Source of the DNA: a virus | Length of the DNA stretch: 31,548 bases | IMG/VR virus record: IMGVR_UViG_3300010883_000240 | Coordinates: 1 to 31,548 of that record | Direction: 5' to 3' (one strand) | In this document: positions 14,767 through 22,647 of the stretch, piece by piece | Numbering within the stretch: the first letter of the stretch is position 1 | Layout of the letters: every line of letters begins with the position of its first letter | Notes under the pieces: model-generated | Database searches by the model: none | The model's input: only the letters and a program-made list of their open reading frames with translations | Told to the model about the DNA's origin: nothing | Translations under genes and position numbers: made by a program

Positions 14767-14795
14767 AAAAAGGGGGGAAGGGGGACAGTGCCCCC
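14767..14795 (-). terminator. G/C hairpin before gp44
   Basis: Minus strand GGGGG-CACTGT-CCCCC stem followed by TTCCCCCCTTTTT, two to three bases past the stop of the 67-residue gene. It resembles a terminator with a displaced T-run. It could instead limit gp44 expression relative to the clamp. Confidence 0.55.
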
Positions 14796-14797
14796 GA

Positions 14798-15001
14798 TTA
14801 CTCATCTACATTAACAGCTTCTTCTTGCTGAATTGTTTCAACAAGAGAAATTGCTTGTACGCATTGATCACGCAATTGACCAATAGTAGAAAGCTCTTCG
14901 CCTTTAAATCCACCACGTTGGGTGATTGCATCCACTACAGCAATTGTACTGCGTGAAATTTTATTTGCCAAGTCAGCAAGGTTATTTGCATTATCTGTCA
15001 T
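14798..15001 (-). CDS. Small hypothetical protein between gp45 and gp44
   Basis: 67 residues with a strong AAGGAG ribosome site at seven bases from ATG. Acidic, Ala/Asn/Gln-rich and predicted helical; Thr-Gln-Arg-Gly-Gly-Phe-Lys-Gly in the middle, a tail of Gln/Glu. No recognised domain. Its position inside the clamp/clamp-loader unit suggests a replication accessory or simply a carried small gene. Confidence 0.75.
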   Translation of the reverse strand: MTDNANNLADLANKISRSTIAVVDAITQRGGFKGEELSTIGQLRDQCVQAISLVETIQQEEAVNVDE

Positions 15002-15010
15002 AAGGACTCC

Positions 15011-15685
15011 TTAATTTGTATATGTCGACGTTTTTTCAAGAGCAATCCAATAATTAATATTGAGCTCTTTATGTGCGAAGTTTGTAATAAGCTTCGACGA
15101 AATACTTACATCATAATCACCTGGTAGAATCTTAAGATTCGCAATGTTTAAGATAAAGTTAAATGTAGCACCACCAAAATCGCCATCGATATCGATCGAA
15201 TATGCATTTGACGTTGAGTTTTGGTTTTCAACCACAGAAAGCCTAAGTACACCATCTTTGCCAGTAATGGATACCTCACTATGCCCAAGAGCTGAAGCCG
15301 CACGCTTGAGTTTGCTCAATGTATTATTATCCAATACAAATTTAACATCAGCACTAGGCATAGTGATATCTTTCTGAGGAGTCGTTAAAGTTTCTTCTGG
15401 TGAGAAGAAGTATTTAACTTTTGACCGGCCGCTTGAATCACCTACGGTGACAAATTCGGGGTCAAATTTTAGACGCGGAGTGTCTACTAAGCCGAGCACT
15501 CCGATGAATTCGTTGAGATCATATATACCAAAATCTTGTGAGAACTCAGCATCAACTACGGCGGTAGCTAATACATTACGTGCTTCAGAAATAGTCTTAA
15601 TTGTATTTCCAGTCCGTATCATCAGGTTTTGGTTAATTGTAGAAAAGTTCTTGAGAACTTGCAAGGTATTTTCACTTAATTCCAT
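15011..15685 (-). CDS. gp45: Sliding clamp (gp45)
   Basis: DNA polymerase processivity factor, also the activator of late transcription with gp55 in T4. 224 residues from the ATG at 15683-15685 (T4 gp45 is 228). This start is chosen because GGAG lies six bases upstream; the ATGs 12 and 15 bases earlier overlap that ribosome site. MELSENTLQVLKNFSTINQN at the N-terminus, ARNVLATAVVDAEF and the ending NYWIALEKTSTYTN fit the T4 clamp family. An early-type promoter sits just upstream. Confidence 0.92.
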   Translation of the reverse strand: MELSENTLQVLKNFSTINQNLMIRTGNTIKTISEARNVLATAVVDAEFSQDFGIYDLNEFIGVLGLVDTPRLKFDPEFVTVGDSSGRSKVKYFFSPEETLTTPQKDITMPSADVKFVLDNNTLSKLKRAASALGHSEVSITGKDGVLRLSVVENQNSTSNAYSIDIDGDFGGATFNFILNIANLKILPGDYDVSISSKLITNFAHKELNINYWIALEKTSTYTN

Positions 15686-15713
15686 TCTATACTCCATCAT
15701 TTCTATAGTATAT

Positions 15714-15743
15714 ATTATAACACATAAACATTATTAAGTACAT
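15714..15743 (-). promoter_or_regulatory. Early-type promoter for gp45
   Basis: Minus strand ATGTAC (15743-15738), 18-base spacer ending TGTGT, TATAAT (15719-15714). Lies in the gap between the 65-residue gene and gp45. Predicted transcript start near 15707. Confidence 0.72.
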
Positions 15744-15745
15744 CG

Positions 15746-15943
15746 TTATTTTTCACAAATATGTAAATAGTAAACTTTAGTTCCATCTTTTTCAATTGTT
15801 GGTAAAGCAATTTCATTTGTTACTTCAGTACGGCCTACCCAATGCCATACACACCCCTTGTCTAAATATGCCTCTGCCATATCAAAGAATTTTTGTTCAC
15901 CAATTACGAATAAATTCGTCAATAATATAATACCAATACCCAT
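15746..15943 (-). CDS. Small hypothetical protein downstream of gp46
   Basis: 65 residues. Start overlaps the gp46 stop as TAATG. N-terminus is hydrophobic (MGIGIILLTNLFVIG), perhaps a weak membrane or buried helix. The rest has Trp-His-Trp-Val-Gly-Arg and a C-terminal TKVYYLHICEK. No family recognised. Confidence 0.65.
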   Translation of the reverse strand: MGIGIILLTNLFVIGEQKFFDMAEAYLDKGCVWHWVGRTEVTNEIALPTIEKDGTKVYYLHICEK

Positions 15944-17658
15944 TACGCCACCATTTTGCTAAAGTTTTTGTCTTTTATAAATTCGATTTTAGATCTAAAT
16001 TTGCCATCTAGTATATCACCTTTGTGCGATATAACAAATACGTTTGTATCATCTAGATGCGATAATATTTTCTGCAGATTTTCAACACCATCTACATCTA
16101 GTGAAGAGTCAAATGTCTCATCAAGAATCAATAGATTCGTAGAGATTGAGTTCTTCATTTTTGCGATATGCCTCCATGTAAATAATAGAGACAAATCGAT
16201 TCTCTGTTTTTCTCCTTCTGAAAATGAATCATACGTAAACTCGTCCCTGTGGCGAGAGCGTATAGTTTCTTGAAAAGACTCATTAAGGTCAAAATGTACA
16301 AAGAAATCTAAGATTTGTAAATATTGATTAACGAGCTTATTTATTACTGGAAGATACTGCTTAATAATCTTTGTTTTAATGCCGGTATCCTTTAACATTT
16401 CACTGATTACTTCATTATATGATCGTTGATCGCTTAATATAAGCCTTTGCTCAGTAAGATCATCTTTCTGCGTAGAAAGGTTTTCAAAGGCAGCTGTTGC
16501 TTCTGCTAAATCCCCTCCACCAGTTTCAATAGTCGATAGGTCTCCTCGCTTAGATGAGAGGTTATTTGATATCTGCTGCAGACGTTTGTTATTAGCTGAT
16601 AGCTGATGATGTTTACTACTTACCGTTGCTTGAACGTGAGTTGCAACACTAATGTCAGATTTAACTTGATTACTATCTTCTTCAATAACTTTGATCTTTG
16701 AATTAATTGACCTGGCCGAAGTAGATGCGTCATTAATCTTTGTGGTTCTAAGATCTTCTACAATATCTTGAGAACATGTTGGGCATATAGTATTTTGCTC
16801 AAAGAATTTTGTTTCCTTTACAAGTTTTTTAATTTCAGATTTTAATTCATGCTCTTGTTCTTTTAATGCACTTTGCTTATCTGATAACCTATTCAGTGTG
16901 GTTTGTACCTTTTCTGAATTGAGTTCAATAAAATTTGACAAGTCTAAATTCATTGACGTAAGGCCAGATTGTTCTTCCTCAAGTTCAGTAATTTCTTCTT
17001 TTATTTTATCAGCATACTCTTTATTAAGAGCTTTAACGTCACGGATATATTTCTTTTGTGTTTCAATTTTGTTTTTAATTAAGTCAAGTTGGTATATAAC
17101 CTCACTTGTTTTATCTTTGAGTGCTCCATTCTTTTCTCTTAGAATTTGATTCATTTTAGAGAACACATTAATATCAAGTAGATCTTCTATCACCTCACGC
17201 CGGTGGCCGCCCGGTAGTTGCATAAAAGGAATAAAGCTACTACTACCTAGGACGACCACCTGATGGAAAGATTTGTGATTAAGTTTAAGAATATTTTGCT
17301 CAAGCATTTTTTGGTATTCTTTATTATGAGAATCTTGATTAATCATATTCCCATCTTTCCAGATCTCAAAAAACCCAGGCTTGATACCCCGAACAATTTT
17401 AAAGTTAGAATTACCGGCATCAAATTCTACTTCAACAACGCATTGCTTTTGATTAACAGAGTTGACAAGCTGCGGTTTATTAATATTACGGTGAGGCTTA
17501 CCAAATAAGCCAAATGAGATTGCATCTAACATCGTGGATTTGCCAGAACCGTTTTGACCTACAACTAATGTCGACTGAGACCGATCTAATCTAATCTCAG
17601 TAAAACTATTACCGGTACTTAAGAAATTTTTGTACCGTACTGTTCTAAACGATATCAA
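15943..17658 (-). CDS. gp46: Recombination endonuclease subunit gp46 (Rad50/SbcC-like)
   Basis: 571 residues (T4 gp46 is 560). Walker A GQNGSGKS at 34-41. Long coiled-coil arms flank a zinc hook CPTC at 292-295. The C-terminal half carries the ABC signature FSEGEKQRIDLS and Walker B LLILDETFD. With gp47 it processes DNA ends for recombination-dependent replication and host DNA degradation. The start is TTG (17656-17658), inside the end of gp47 (overlap 14 bases), with AGAGG nine bases upstream; no in-frame ATG fits. Confidence 0.95.
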   Translation of the reverse strand: MISFRTVRYKNFLSTGNSFTEIRLDRSQSTLVVGQNGSGKSTMLDAISFGLFGKPHRNINKPQLVNSVNQKQCVVEVEFDAGNSNFKIVRGIKPGFFEIWKDGNMINQDSHNKEYQKMLEQNILKLNHKSFHQVVVLGSSSFIPFMQLPGGHRREVIEDLLDINVFSKMNQILREKNGALKDKTSEVIYQLDLIKNKIETQKKYIRDVKALNKEYADKIKEEITELEEEQSGLTSMNLDLSNFIELNSEKVQTTLNRLSDKQSALKEQEHELKSEIKKLVKETKFFEQNTICPTCSQDIVEDLRTTKINDASTSARSINSKIKVIEEDSNQVKSDISVATHVQATVSSKHHQLSANNKRLQQISNNLSSKRGDLSTIETGGGDLAEATAAFENLSTQKDDLTEQRLILSDQRSYNEVISEMLKDTGIKTKIIKQYLPVINKLVNQYLQILDFFVHFDLNESFQETIRSRHRDEFTYDSFSEGEKQRIDLSLLFTWRHIAKMKNSISTNLLILDETFDSSLDVDGVENLQKILSHLDDTNVFVISHKGDILDGKFRSKIEFIKDKNFSKMVA

Positions 17659-18706
17659 GTGCTTGTGCCTCTGTCATTAAATCTTTCATTTCACCTTTGA
17701 TCCTTTCTTTACTTAGATCGGTATCAACATTATCAATATAGGTATTAAGTAATTCAGACGTGTCTTCAACGTCGATACCTTTATCATCTACATTCTCACC
17801 AATAAACTCTTGAAAGTTTTCAGCAATTTTTAAATCATATATTTCTTGAGACTGAATTTTATCCAAGAATCTTTCAAAGACAAAATGATCAGTCTTTTTC
17901 TGTACTATAACTTTTACAAAACTATTACTGCAGTTTGGTATCTCTATAGTATTATAATCTATTTTCTCGTCATTGTACACAAGTTTTTTAAATAATGTAT
18001 TAGGATTTCTAACAGGTGTAAGTTCACGAGTTTTCGTATCTAATACATGAAAATATTTAGGATCATTAGCATCTGCCCATGTTAATTCCATTTGATTGCC
18101 AAGATAGTATATGTTATCACGCTGAGATTTTGTATGGAAGTGGCCAGACAGTACCATCTCAAATCGTTTAAAAAGAGCAGCATCCATTCCTGTTGTTGAT
18201 GTAACACCGCGCATCATATCAAATCCAGTTAATTCAAGGTGTGCACCAATAATGCTAGCTTTGGTATTCTGAAGCCAGTCTACCGTGCTATGATAATTTT
18301 GATTATTAATCCAAGGGACCAAGCCAATATCCAAGCCATCATATTCGTAAACAACAGGTTCCATGATAATAGAAATATTATTCATATAATGACCAAGTAA
18401 TTCTTTAAGAGTACAAAGGTCATTTGTGTTCTTATAATATACGTCATGGTTACCTGGAATGATATCCATTTGCATATTGTGATCACGTAGTGGGTCTAAA
18501 AATATTTTCCTGTTATGATGAATAGCTTTCACCGAAACTTGTTTACGGTTATCGTAATAATCTCCTAAATGAATAACATTTGTAATACCATGCTCTTGGC
18601 AATATGGGAAAAATGTATCAGTATAAAACCTTGTTTGGTTTTCTAAAAAAATATCAGCCGAGTTTCGAACATCGCAATGAGTATCATTAAGAACTGCTAT
18701 CAGCAT
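17645..18706 (-). CDS. gp47: Recombination endonuclease subunit gp47 (Mre11/SbcD-like)
   Basis: 353 residues (T4 gp47 is 339). Metallophosphoesterase motifs in order: NDTHCD (Asp8/His10), HLGDYYDN (Asp49), IPGNHD (Asn86/His87), and LSGHFHTKS near 190. These hold the two Mn ions of the nuclease. It works as a complex with gp46. The start overlaps the AbrB-like small gene by 20 bases. Confidence 0.95.
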   Translation of the reverse strand: MLIAVLNDTHCDVRNSADIFLENQTRFYTDTFFPYCQEHGITNVIHLGDYYDNRKQVSVKAIHHNRKIFLDPLRDHNMQMDIIPGNHDVYYKNTNDLCTLKELLGHYMNNISIIMEPVVYEYDGLDIGLVPWINNQNYHSTVDWLQNTKASIIGAHLELTGFDMMRGVTSTTGMDAALFKRFEMVLSGHFHTKSQRDNIYYLGNQMELTWADANDPKYFHVLDTKTRELTPVRNPNTLFKKLVYNDEKIDYNTIEIPNCSNSFVKVIVQKKTDHFVFERFLDKIQSQEIYDLKIAENFQEFIGENVDDKGIDVEDTSELLNTYIDNVDTDLSKERIKGEMKDLMTEAQALDIV

Positions 18707-18863
18707 TCCATGTCCTTAACGTCCAAGTGTTATCATCATTTTGAATCCACTCTATAACGGATCCATCTTCCCAATCCATTGCAGCTAATAGCTCATCCGG
18801 AAAGGTAAGTGTCAAATCGCCATCGGAATCTACTCCTACAGGCGCGATATATACATTGCTCAT
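18687..18863 (-). CDS. Small AbrB/MazE-like protein (58 residues)
   Basis: ATG at 18861-18863 overlaps the gp55 stop as ATGA and the 3' end overlaps gp47 by 20 bases, so it is tightly held in the operon. The pattern VDSDGDLTLTFPDELLAAMDWEDGSVIEW followed by a TWTLR strand matches the SpoVT-AbrB/MazE swapped-hairpin half-fold (G-x-[IL]-x-[IL]-P-x-[ED]-L...W.xGDxV). Such proteins bind DNA as dimers; acidic residues here make DNA binding uncertain. The position next to the late sigma factor is suggestive. Confidence 0.7.
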   Translation of the reverse strand: MSNVYIAPVGVDSDGDLTLTFPDELLAAMDWEDGSVIEWIQNDDNTWTLRTWNADSSS

Positions 18864-19459
18864 TCTAAAAACTCCGTTAGGTCTGAATCTGCGTGAATTG
18901 CACGTTTTTTCCGTTTCTTTTCTTCTTTAGCGAAGTCTTTAACTTCTTTGTCCTGGGTTTTAACTTTATCAATCCTCTCCTTAAGTTGATCGATATAGCT
19001 CATAATTTCATTTGCTCCTACATCAGTAGCATCAAATCCATCAACTAGGTCTTCAATTGTTGCTCTTGTTATGAATTTCATCTTGATGTCTTGCTGCTTC
19101 TTTTCTTTCGAAATCCGCCTTAAGAAAGCATACCATGTAATTTGAGTAAAATACGCAAATGCATTTGGCTTTCCGGTTCGTGTTGCAGTTTCAAGATTAT
19201 AATTATTAATAGCTTTTAAACAATTTTCTACTGCATCCATAACCATTTCTTCTCGGTACGTATAGCGAATAAAATTATGTTTATGTGATAAACCTTCGGC
19301 AATGCGCAAGAAACATTTCGCGATATACGTAGGTATCATTGGCGCTTCTATTTCTTGAATTTTTGCTTGGTTAGCTAAAGTAACGTAATCTACAACTGCT
19401 TGAGAAAATTCGGCATTATTCACATAATGAACGCTTTTCTTCTTTGCAATTTTGGTCAT
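18860..19459 (-). CDS. gp55: Late-transcription sigma factor gp55
   Basis: 199 residues from the ATG at 19457-19459, with GGAG six bases upstream (T4 gp55 is 185). A frame 19 residues longer would start within its own promoter and is rejected. YREEMVMDAVENCLKAINNY and PNAFAYFTQITWYAFLRRISKEKKQ are the region-2-like helices that recognise the -10 late element and core polymerase. The C-terminus is Lys-rich and ends SDLTEFLE, the acidic/hydrophobic tail expected to contact gp45. Late promoters of the matching TATAAATA type occur in this window. Confidence 0.93.
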   Translation of the reverse strand: MTKIAKKKSVHYVNNAEFSQAVVDYVTLANQAKIQEIEAPMIPTYIAKCFLRIAEGLSHKHNFIRYTYREEMVMDAVENCLKAINNYNLETATRTGKPNAFAYFTQITWYAFLRRISKEKKQQDIKMKFITRATIEDLVDGFDATDVGANEIMSYIDQLKERIDKVKTQDKEVKDFAKEEKKRKKRAIHADSDLTEFLE

Positions 19460-19486
19460 GGGGATCTCCATTTCATAATATATACC

Positions 19487-19516
19487 ATTATACACAGAAT
19501 TGAACAAAAAGTACAC
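19487..19516 (-). promoter_or_regulatory. Early-type promoter for gp55
   Basis: Minus strand GTGTAC (19516-19511), 18-base spacer ending TGTG, TATAAT (19492-19487). Predicted transcript start near 19480. It stands back to back with a plus-strand copy at 19550-19579. Confidence 0.75.
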
Positions 19517-19549
19517 AAATGATTTTTGCTTTGAAATTAAAAAATAATA

Positions 19550-19579
19550 TTGTACACGTCGCTAAAAACAGTGTATAAT
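19550..19579 (+). promoter_or_regulatory. Early-type promoter on the plus strand (antisense)
   Basis: Plus strand TTGTAC (19550-19555), 18-base spacer ending CAGTG, TATAAT (19574-19579). It has the same element, spacing and CAGTG context as the gp43 and mazG promoters, but it points rightward into the 3' end of the 139-residue gene. No plus-strand gene follows; the first ATGs give only a few codons. If active it makes RNA antisense to 19614 and beyond. Confidence 0.6.
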
Positions 19580-19613
19580 AAGTCTATGCCACCGGGGTGA
19601 AGGAGTATACTGG

Positions 19614-20033
19614 TTAATGTAAGATCGCTTTATGATCATCATCTAAACTATCCGACTCATCTTGATCATAATCTTCGAAGGCGTCTTTTATTTGTTGGTC
19701 GATTGCATCTAATGTATCAGACACTTCTTCTGCGACCAGATCTTTAATAACATCAACATAGTATTCCACTGCAACTTTGCATGGAATGGTTTCAGCTACA
19801 ATATGGTCTGCGTTAATGAGTACCAATGCATCCGGATCGGTATTCATTAGCACCCAGGGCTTATACGTATAATACTTCAAAGCTTGATAGTTACCATCTT
19901 CATCGAAATCATCGGTGCCAATTATTCTTAGAGCTTTTTTAACTACTATTTGATTATTTTCTTCGTCATCCCACTCTATAACATCACATATAATTTCTTC
20001 GTTATTGGTTAGCTTAAATTGTCTAAGTTCCAT
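19614..20033 (-). CDS. Conserved acidic phage protein, Sm-like N-terminus?
   Basis: 139 residues with GGAG five bases before ATG. The first 60 residues have short beta-strand patterns (RQFKLTNNEEIICDVIEW, NQIVVKKALRI) resembling Sm/Hfq-like small barrels seen in marine T4-like phage proteins; this is inference. The C-terminus is strongly acidic (EDYDQDESDSLDDDHK). It lies between uvsW and gp55 and probably belongs to the recombination/transcription unit. Function unknown. Confidence 0.75.
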   Translation of the reverse strand: MELRQFKLTNNEEIICDVIEWDDEENNQIVVKKALRIIGTDDFDEDGNYQALKYYTYKPWVLMNTDPDALVLINADHIVAETIPCKVAVEYYVDVIKDLVAEEVSDTLDAIDQQIKDAFEDYDQDESDSLDDDHKAILH

Positions 20034-20045
20034 TATATCTCCGGT

Positions 20046-21542
20046 TTATATGTTTATCTTATATGTCTTATATATGAAGTTCTCAGCTTTATACATTTTT
20101 AGTCTTTCATAGGAATGCAATAGAGCAAAATTTTGTTGCGTGGTTCCGTTGGAAAGGTCATCCGTGATATCATACAATTGTGTGATACGCCCGTCATCTG
20201 ATTTACGTAAACCTCTCCCGATGGATTGGAGGACCCTGATCTGAGATTTTGAAGGAGAAGCAAAGACAATGTTATGCAAATTCCTGATGTTAATACCAGT
20301 ACTAAAAGTACCCAAGCTCGCGACGATAATGGCATCAGCTTGCTTCTCCGTAATTTTTCGTATAGCTTCTCGGTCTGAAGTTTCTGTTGCCCCCGATACA
20401 AAGAATATTTTTCTTCCTTCACGTGCTTTATCCTCTATTAAGTCAAATAGTATTTTACCATGTTTTTCGACAAATTGAAACAATACTAAGGTATTACCTT
20501 TTTGATCGAGAGCAAGATTGCGAATAAACTGATTACGCTTCTCGTGTCTTACGATCCAATCAATTTCTTCTTGATATGATTTCTTTTGAAAATCTTTTAA
20601 ATCCTGGTAGTTAAGCACCAATCGCCTAATCTCAAGTTTTGCTAATGTATCGTTATCTTGTAAAGTTCTTGTTGTGGTAACTCTTGATACTCTTCCGAAT
20701 AAGCCTTGTAATACAAGCTCATGTGTCTGTGTTCCATCTAATGTTCCGGTTGTTCCAAACCTATATGCTGCTTCTGTGCACTTGTTCATGATTGATGTAA
20801 GCGATTTAGACTTAAACCCATGGCATTCGTCACCAATTACTATACCGAATTGTTCGAACCATGATCTTTCTAATTTATATATACTCTGCCAAGTGGATAC
20901 TATAATTGGTATATCAGTATTCTTTTCTTTACCAGAGTATATTTTGTGTACACCATCAGGCGTATAACCATAGTCAACAAAATCATTTGTCATTTGTTCT
21001 ACTAATGATGTAGTTGGAACAATTACCAATACTTTCTGGTATTCTTCGGCTAACCGTTCTAAGAAATACCTAACTAATATATAAATTATAAGGGACTTAC
21101 CAGAACCAGTAGGTGATAATAAAATGGCACGCTTTTTTTCAAGACCCTTACATACTGCATCAAATTGATAATCGCGTATCTCAAATGGAAGGTTAATGCT
21201 ATGAATGAAATCAATTATTTCCTTTGGATCTATCTTGTCGTTATTAGCGGAATTGTCCGGGTATCCATACTCGGTTTTTTCTGTGTGTATGGTATAGCCA
21301 CGCTGACCGGCAAATTTCTCAAGGTGATCGATGAGTCCAGCCGGTAATTCATTAGACCTTACATTGAATAGCCTAATCTTCCCGTCCCAAAGCTTATTGC
21401 GAAATGCAGGCATAAATTTATAGCCAGGAACAAAAAATGAAAAGAATTCATTTAGTTCTTGGGCCTGACCAAAGTCGCACTCAACTTGTAAAGTAGAATG
21501 GCTTAGCTTACGTACAATTACGGTATCAGCTTCCAGCTTCAA
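20046..21542 (-). CDS. uvsW: UvsW helicase
   Basis: 498 residues (T4 UvsW is 503). Superfamily-2 DNA/RNA helicase that unwinds R-loops and drives branch migration and fork regression. Walker A PTGSGKS (144-150), DECH box (238-241), STWQSIYK (motif Ib region) and motif VI QSIGRGLR are present, with the N-terminal domain of the family. Start TTG (21540-21542) lies in the end of uvsY, with GGAG six bases upstream. The uvsY-uvsW pair is conserved in T4-like phages. Confidence 0.95.
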   Translation of the reverse strand: MKLEADTVIVRKLSHSTLQVECDFGQAQELNEFFSFFVPGYKFMPAFRNKLWDGKIRLFNVRSNELPAGLIDHLEKFAGQRGYTIHTEKTEYGYPDNSANNDKIDPKEIIDFIHSINLPFEIRDYQFDAVCKGLEKKRAILLSPTGSGKSLIIYILVRYFLERLAEEYQKVLVIVPTTSLVEQMTNDFVDYGYTPDGVHKIYSGKEKNTDIPIIVSTWQSIYKLERSWFEQFGIVIGDECHGFKSKSLTSIMNKCTEAAYRFGTTGTLDGTQTHELVLQGLFGRVSRVTTTRTLQDNDTLAKLEIRRLVLNYQDLKDFQKKSYQEEIDWIVRHEKRNQFIRNLALDQKGNTLVLFQFVEKHGKILFDLIEDKAREGRKIFFVSGATETSDREAIRKITEKQADAIIVASLGTFSTGINIRNLHNIVFASPSKSQIRVLQSIGRGLRKSDDGRITQLYDITDDLSNGTTQQNFALLHSYERLKMYKAENFIYKTYKINI

Positions 21543-21972
21543 ATTGTCTCCACTTGATCATGTTGCCAATTGTTTGATGGCGCCATTTTATATTATCAAC
21601 TATATCTATTAGTGTATCTCGAGTAGTTTTCCAATACTCAATAAGCTCTTCGGATTTTTGGATTTCAGGGTCAGAATTATAATAATGTTCCATTTCACCT
21701 TTCAGAACTTTTAAGCCATTAAACGGGTCTGGGTCCCATTCTTTTTCTTCTAATTCATGTTGGGACATTTTGCCATTATAATATAGCCATTTATCCTTTA
21801 GCAAAATTTTCTGTTTAAATTCAGCTCTTTTAAATTGAAGTTTTGACTCAGATAAAAGCCTAAGATATTTTGCATGAAGATTAGGTGTCTCACGCGAAAC
21901 ATCATCTAACTTCATATTATTAATTTTGCAGTCTTGTTCCCACATAGTGAGAATATTATTCAATTCAAGCAT
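21526..21972 (-). CDS. uvsY: UvsY recombination mediator
   Basis: 148 residues (T4 UvsY is 137). Loads UvsX recombinase onto gp32-covered single-stranded DNA. The pattern KYLRLLSESKLQFKRAEFKQKILLKDKWLYYNGKMS parallels T4 YSKWLNKHSSIKKEMLRIEAQKKVALKARLDYYSGR as remembered. The C-terminal FEAGS matches T4 FEAGK. The ribosome site is AGGA. Overlaps uvsW by 17 bases. Confidence 0.88.
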   Translation of the reverse strand: MLELNNILTMWEQDCKINNMKLDDVSRETPNLHAKYLRLLSESKLQFKRAEFKQKILLKDKWLYYNGKMSQHELEEKEWDPDPFNGLKVLKGEMEHYYNSDPEIQKSEELIEYWKTTRDTLIDIVDNIKWRHQTIGNMIKWRQFEAGS

Positions 21973-21991
21973 AATATATCCTATAATAAAT

Positions 21992-22564
21992 TTACGCCGA
22001 TGTCGGACGTACGAGTCTTGTTCCTATAAAGTCGTCAGTTATCGCTCCAGTAGTAGTATCTATATTCTGTAATTCGAAGTATATAAACCTAAATGATACA
22101 GCAAATGATATAAAACTATCTCCGCTTGACGTAGATTCAAATTGTATATCACCTAAAGACGTTGGCACGCATTCTATATACTTAACTTGTTTGGTAGTAT
22201 TGTTATGGCTTGACAAAATATGAAGTGTTATATCCGCATAGTGTGGAACATCAAGATTTGATTTAGCCGTCTGATCAGGTGAATTCTTATCTACTATTCT
22301 TCTGATCCAGCTATACATTTCGCTATAGCCTTTCATATCTTCATCTAGAATAATATTTGCCGATAACTCATTAAAGGTTAATGTGTCACCTGCAAGTGGT
22401 ACACCACGAATCTTTCTGAAAGGAACCTCTACTGAGCTCAGTAGCATTCCTGGATGAGTTACAGTTTGACAAAAGAACTCTAGGTTCGGGTAATTGGTTC
22501 TATCAAGCACCAACTTAAAGCTGGTCGGTTGAAGGTAATTGAAGTTTTCTGTTAATTCTGCCAT
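21992..22564 (-). CDS. Second tail-tube-like virion protein (gp19 fold)
   Basis: 190 residues. It shares with gp19 (at 27871-28398) the order FxCxTxxxPG, VxVPFR, AGDxTF, D...M..W, and a C-terminal FxFxYFE stretch, so it is likely a tail-tube-fold paralogue. Candidate roles are tube initiator, tail terminator or an extra tube protein; T4 itself has no equivalent next to gp23. A late promoter element overlaps the region immediately before the ATG, and a strong terminator separates it from gp23, so it is transcribed independently. Confidence 0.7.
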   Translation of the reverse strand: MAELTENFNYLQPTSFKLVLDRTNYPNLEFFCQTVTHPGMLLSSVEVPFRKIRGVPLAGDTLTFNELSANIILDEDMKGYSEMYSWIRRIVDKNSPDQTAKSNLDVPHYADITLHILSSHNNTTKQVKYIECVPTSLGDIQFESTSSGDSFISFAVSFRFIYFELQNIDTTTGAITDDFIGTRLVRPTSA

Positions 22565-22569
22565 GTTTT

Positions 22570-22577
22570 TATTTATA
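22570..22577 (-). promoter_or_regulatory. Late promoter element TATAAATA at the start of the tube-like gene
   Basis: Exact T4-type late -10 element, five bases upstream of the ATG. With the usual start six bases past the element, the transcript would begin at the start codon itself, giving leaderless or nearly leaderless mRNA. AGG just before it would otherwise be a distant (13-base) ribosome site. Confidence 0.55.
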
Positions 22578-22578
22578 C

Positions 22579-22605
22579 CTAAAAGAAGGGGCTCCGAAGA
22601 GCCCC
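22579..22605 (-). terminator. Terminator after gp23
   Basis: GGGGCTC-TTCG-GAGCCCC followed by TTCTTTT on the minus strand. A 7-bp G/C-rich stem with a stable UUCG tetraloop and a U-tract, typical of strong T4-like terminators; it ends the major capsid transcript. Confidence 0.88.
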
Positions 22606-22647
22606 AAATAACTAAAGGAGAAACATAGTTATTATTATTTACTTATA

